Shown here: piece by piece, positions 5,929-5,969 of the stretch
Layout: each line of letters opens with the position of its first letter
Position numbering within the stretch: position 1 is the stretch's first letter
Assembly (NCBI GenBank): GCA_041744735.1
Contig: JBGTKH010000247.1
Span: 1 to 5,969, forward strand
Length of the DNA stretch: 5,969 nt
From: JBGTKH01 sp041744735
Lineage (GTDB): Bacteria > Planctomycetota > Planctomycetia > Pirellulales > Pirellulaceae
Direction of reading: 5' to 3'
Notes under the pieces: generated by a model
Databases searched by the model: none
What the model saw: the letters and a program-made list of their open reading frames with translations, nothing else
Told to the model about the DNA's origin: nothing
Position numbers and translations under genes: made by a program

Positions 5929-5969
5929 CCTTCTTGATAGCGCACAAAGAAAGCGGGGCCCGAAGTTCG

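Noticed and set aside
5896..5969. Minus-strand gene end entering from the right edge
   Set aside because: Two minus-strand frames are open through the repeat to the edge, but both translations are low-complexity Arg-rich text caused by the repeats, so neither can be supported.

Overview
The window looks like a piece of a planctomycete chromosome, probably Pirellulales-like. This is recognition from memory, not a database result. It rests on three things: a regulator-like protein with a C-terminal domain I associate with planctomycetes (an IDDPLPP...DPK.RL...I..LNR...GDGTG signature), a lipoprotein-type solute-binding protein, and an intergenic heptamer/octamer repeat block of a kind seen in large environmental genomes. 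Base composition is moderately GC-rich, and the xylulokinase and binding-protein genes look richer in GC than the left third.

Layout: (1) Positions 1-92 hold the 3' end of a plus-strand gene that enters from the left. Its stop lies 5 bp from the stop of the next, convergent gene. (2) Positions 98-1522 carry two minus-strand genes. Upstream is a trypsin-fold serine protease with a visible His-Asp-Ser triad. Downstream is a 75-residue protein that resembles the non-catalytic N-terminal domain of that protease. This pair is the most interesting item here: a protease beside a free-standing copy of its own accessory domain. (3) Positions 1665-2381 carry a minus-strand gene for a two-part, probably DNA-binding protein. 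A sigma70-like promoter upstream overlaps a perfect 14-bp palindrome. (4) Positions 2541-4061 carry a minus-strand lipoprotein solute-binding protein of the sugar ABC-transporter type, with no permease or ATPase beside it in the window. (5) Positions 4062-4276 are a divergent control region with a candidate promoter on each strand and an inverted repeat. (6) Positions 4277-5803 carry a full-length plus-strand xylulokinase. (7) Positions 5804-5969 contain a 12-unit heptamer array that changes its unit midway, then a degenerate octamer repeat, and no recognisable gene.

The binding protein and xylulokinase share a divergent control region and could serve pentose uptake and use, but that link is inference. 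The regulator-like gene, protease and small protein lie in the same direction with gaps of 142 and 81 bp. The last two probably form one transcription unit. No tRNA, rRNA, CRISPR array or insertion sequence was seen.
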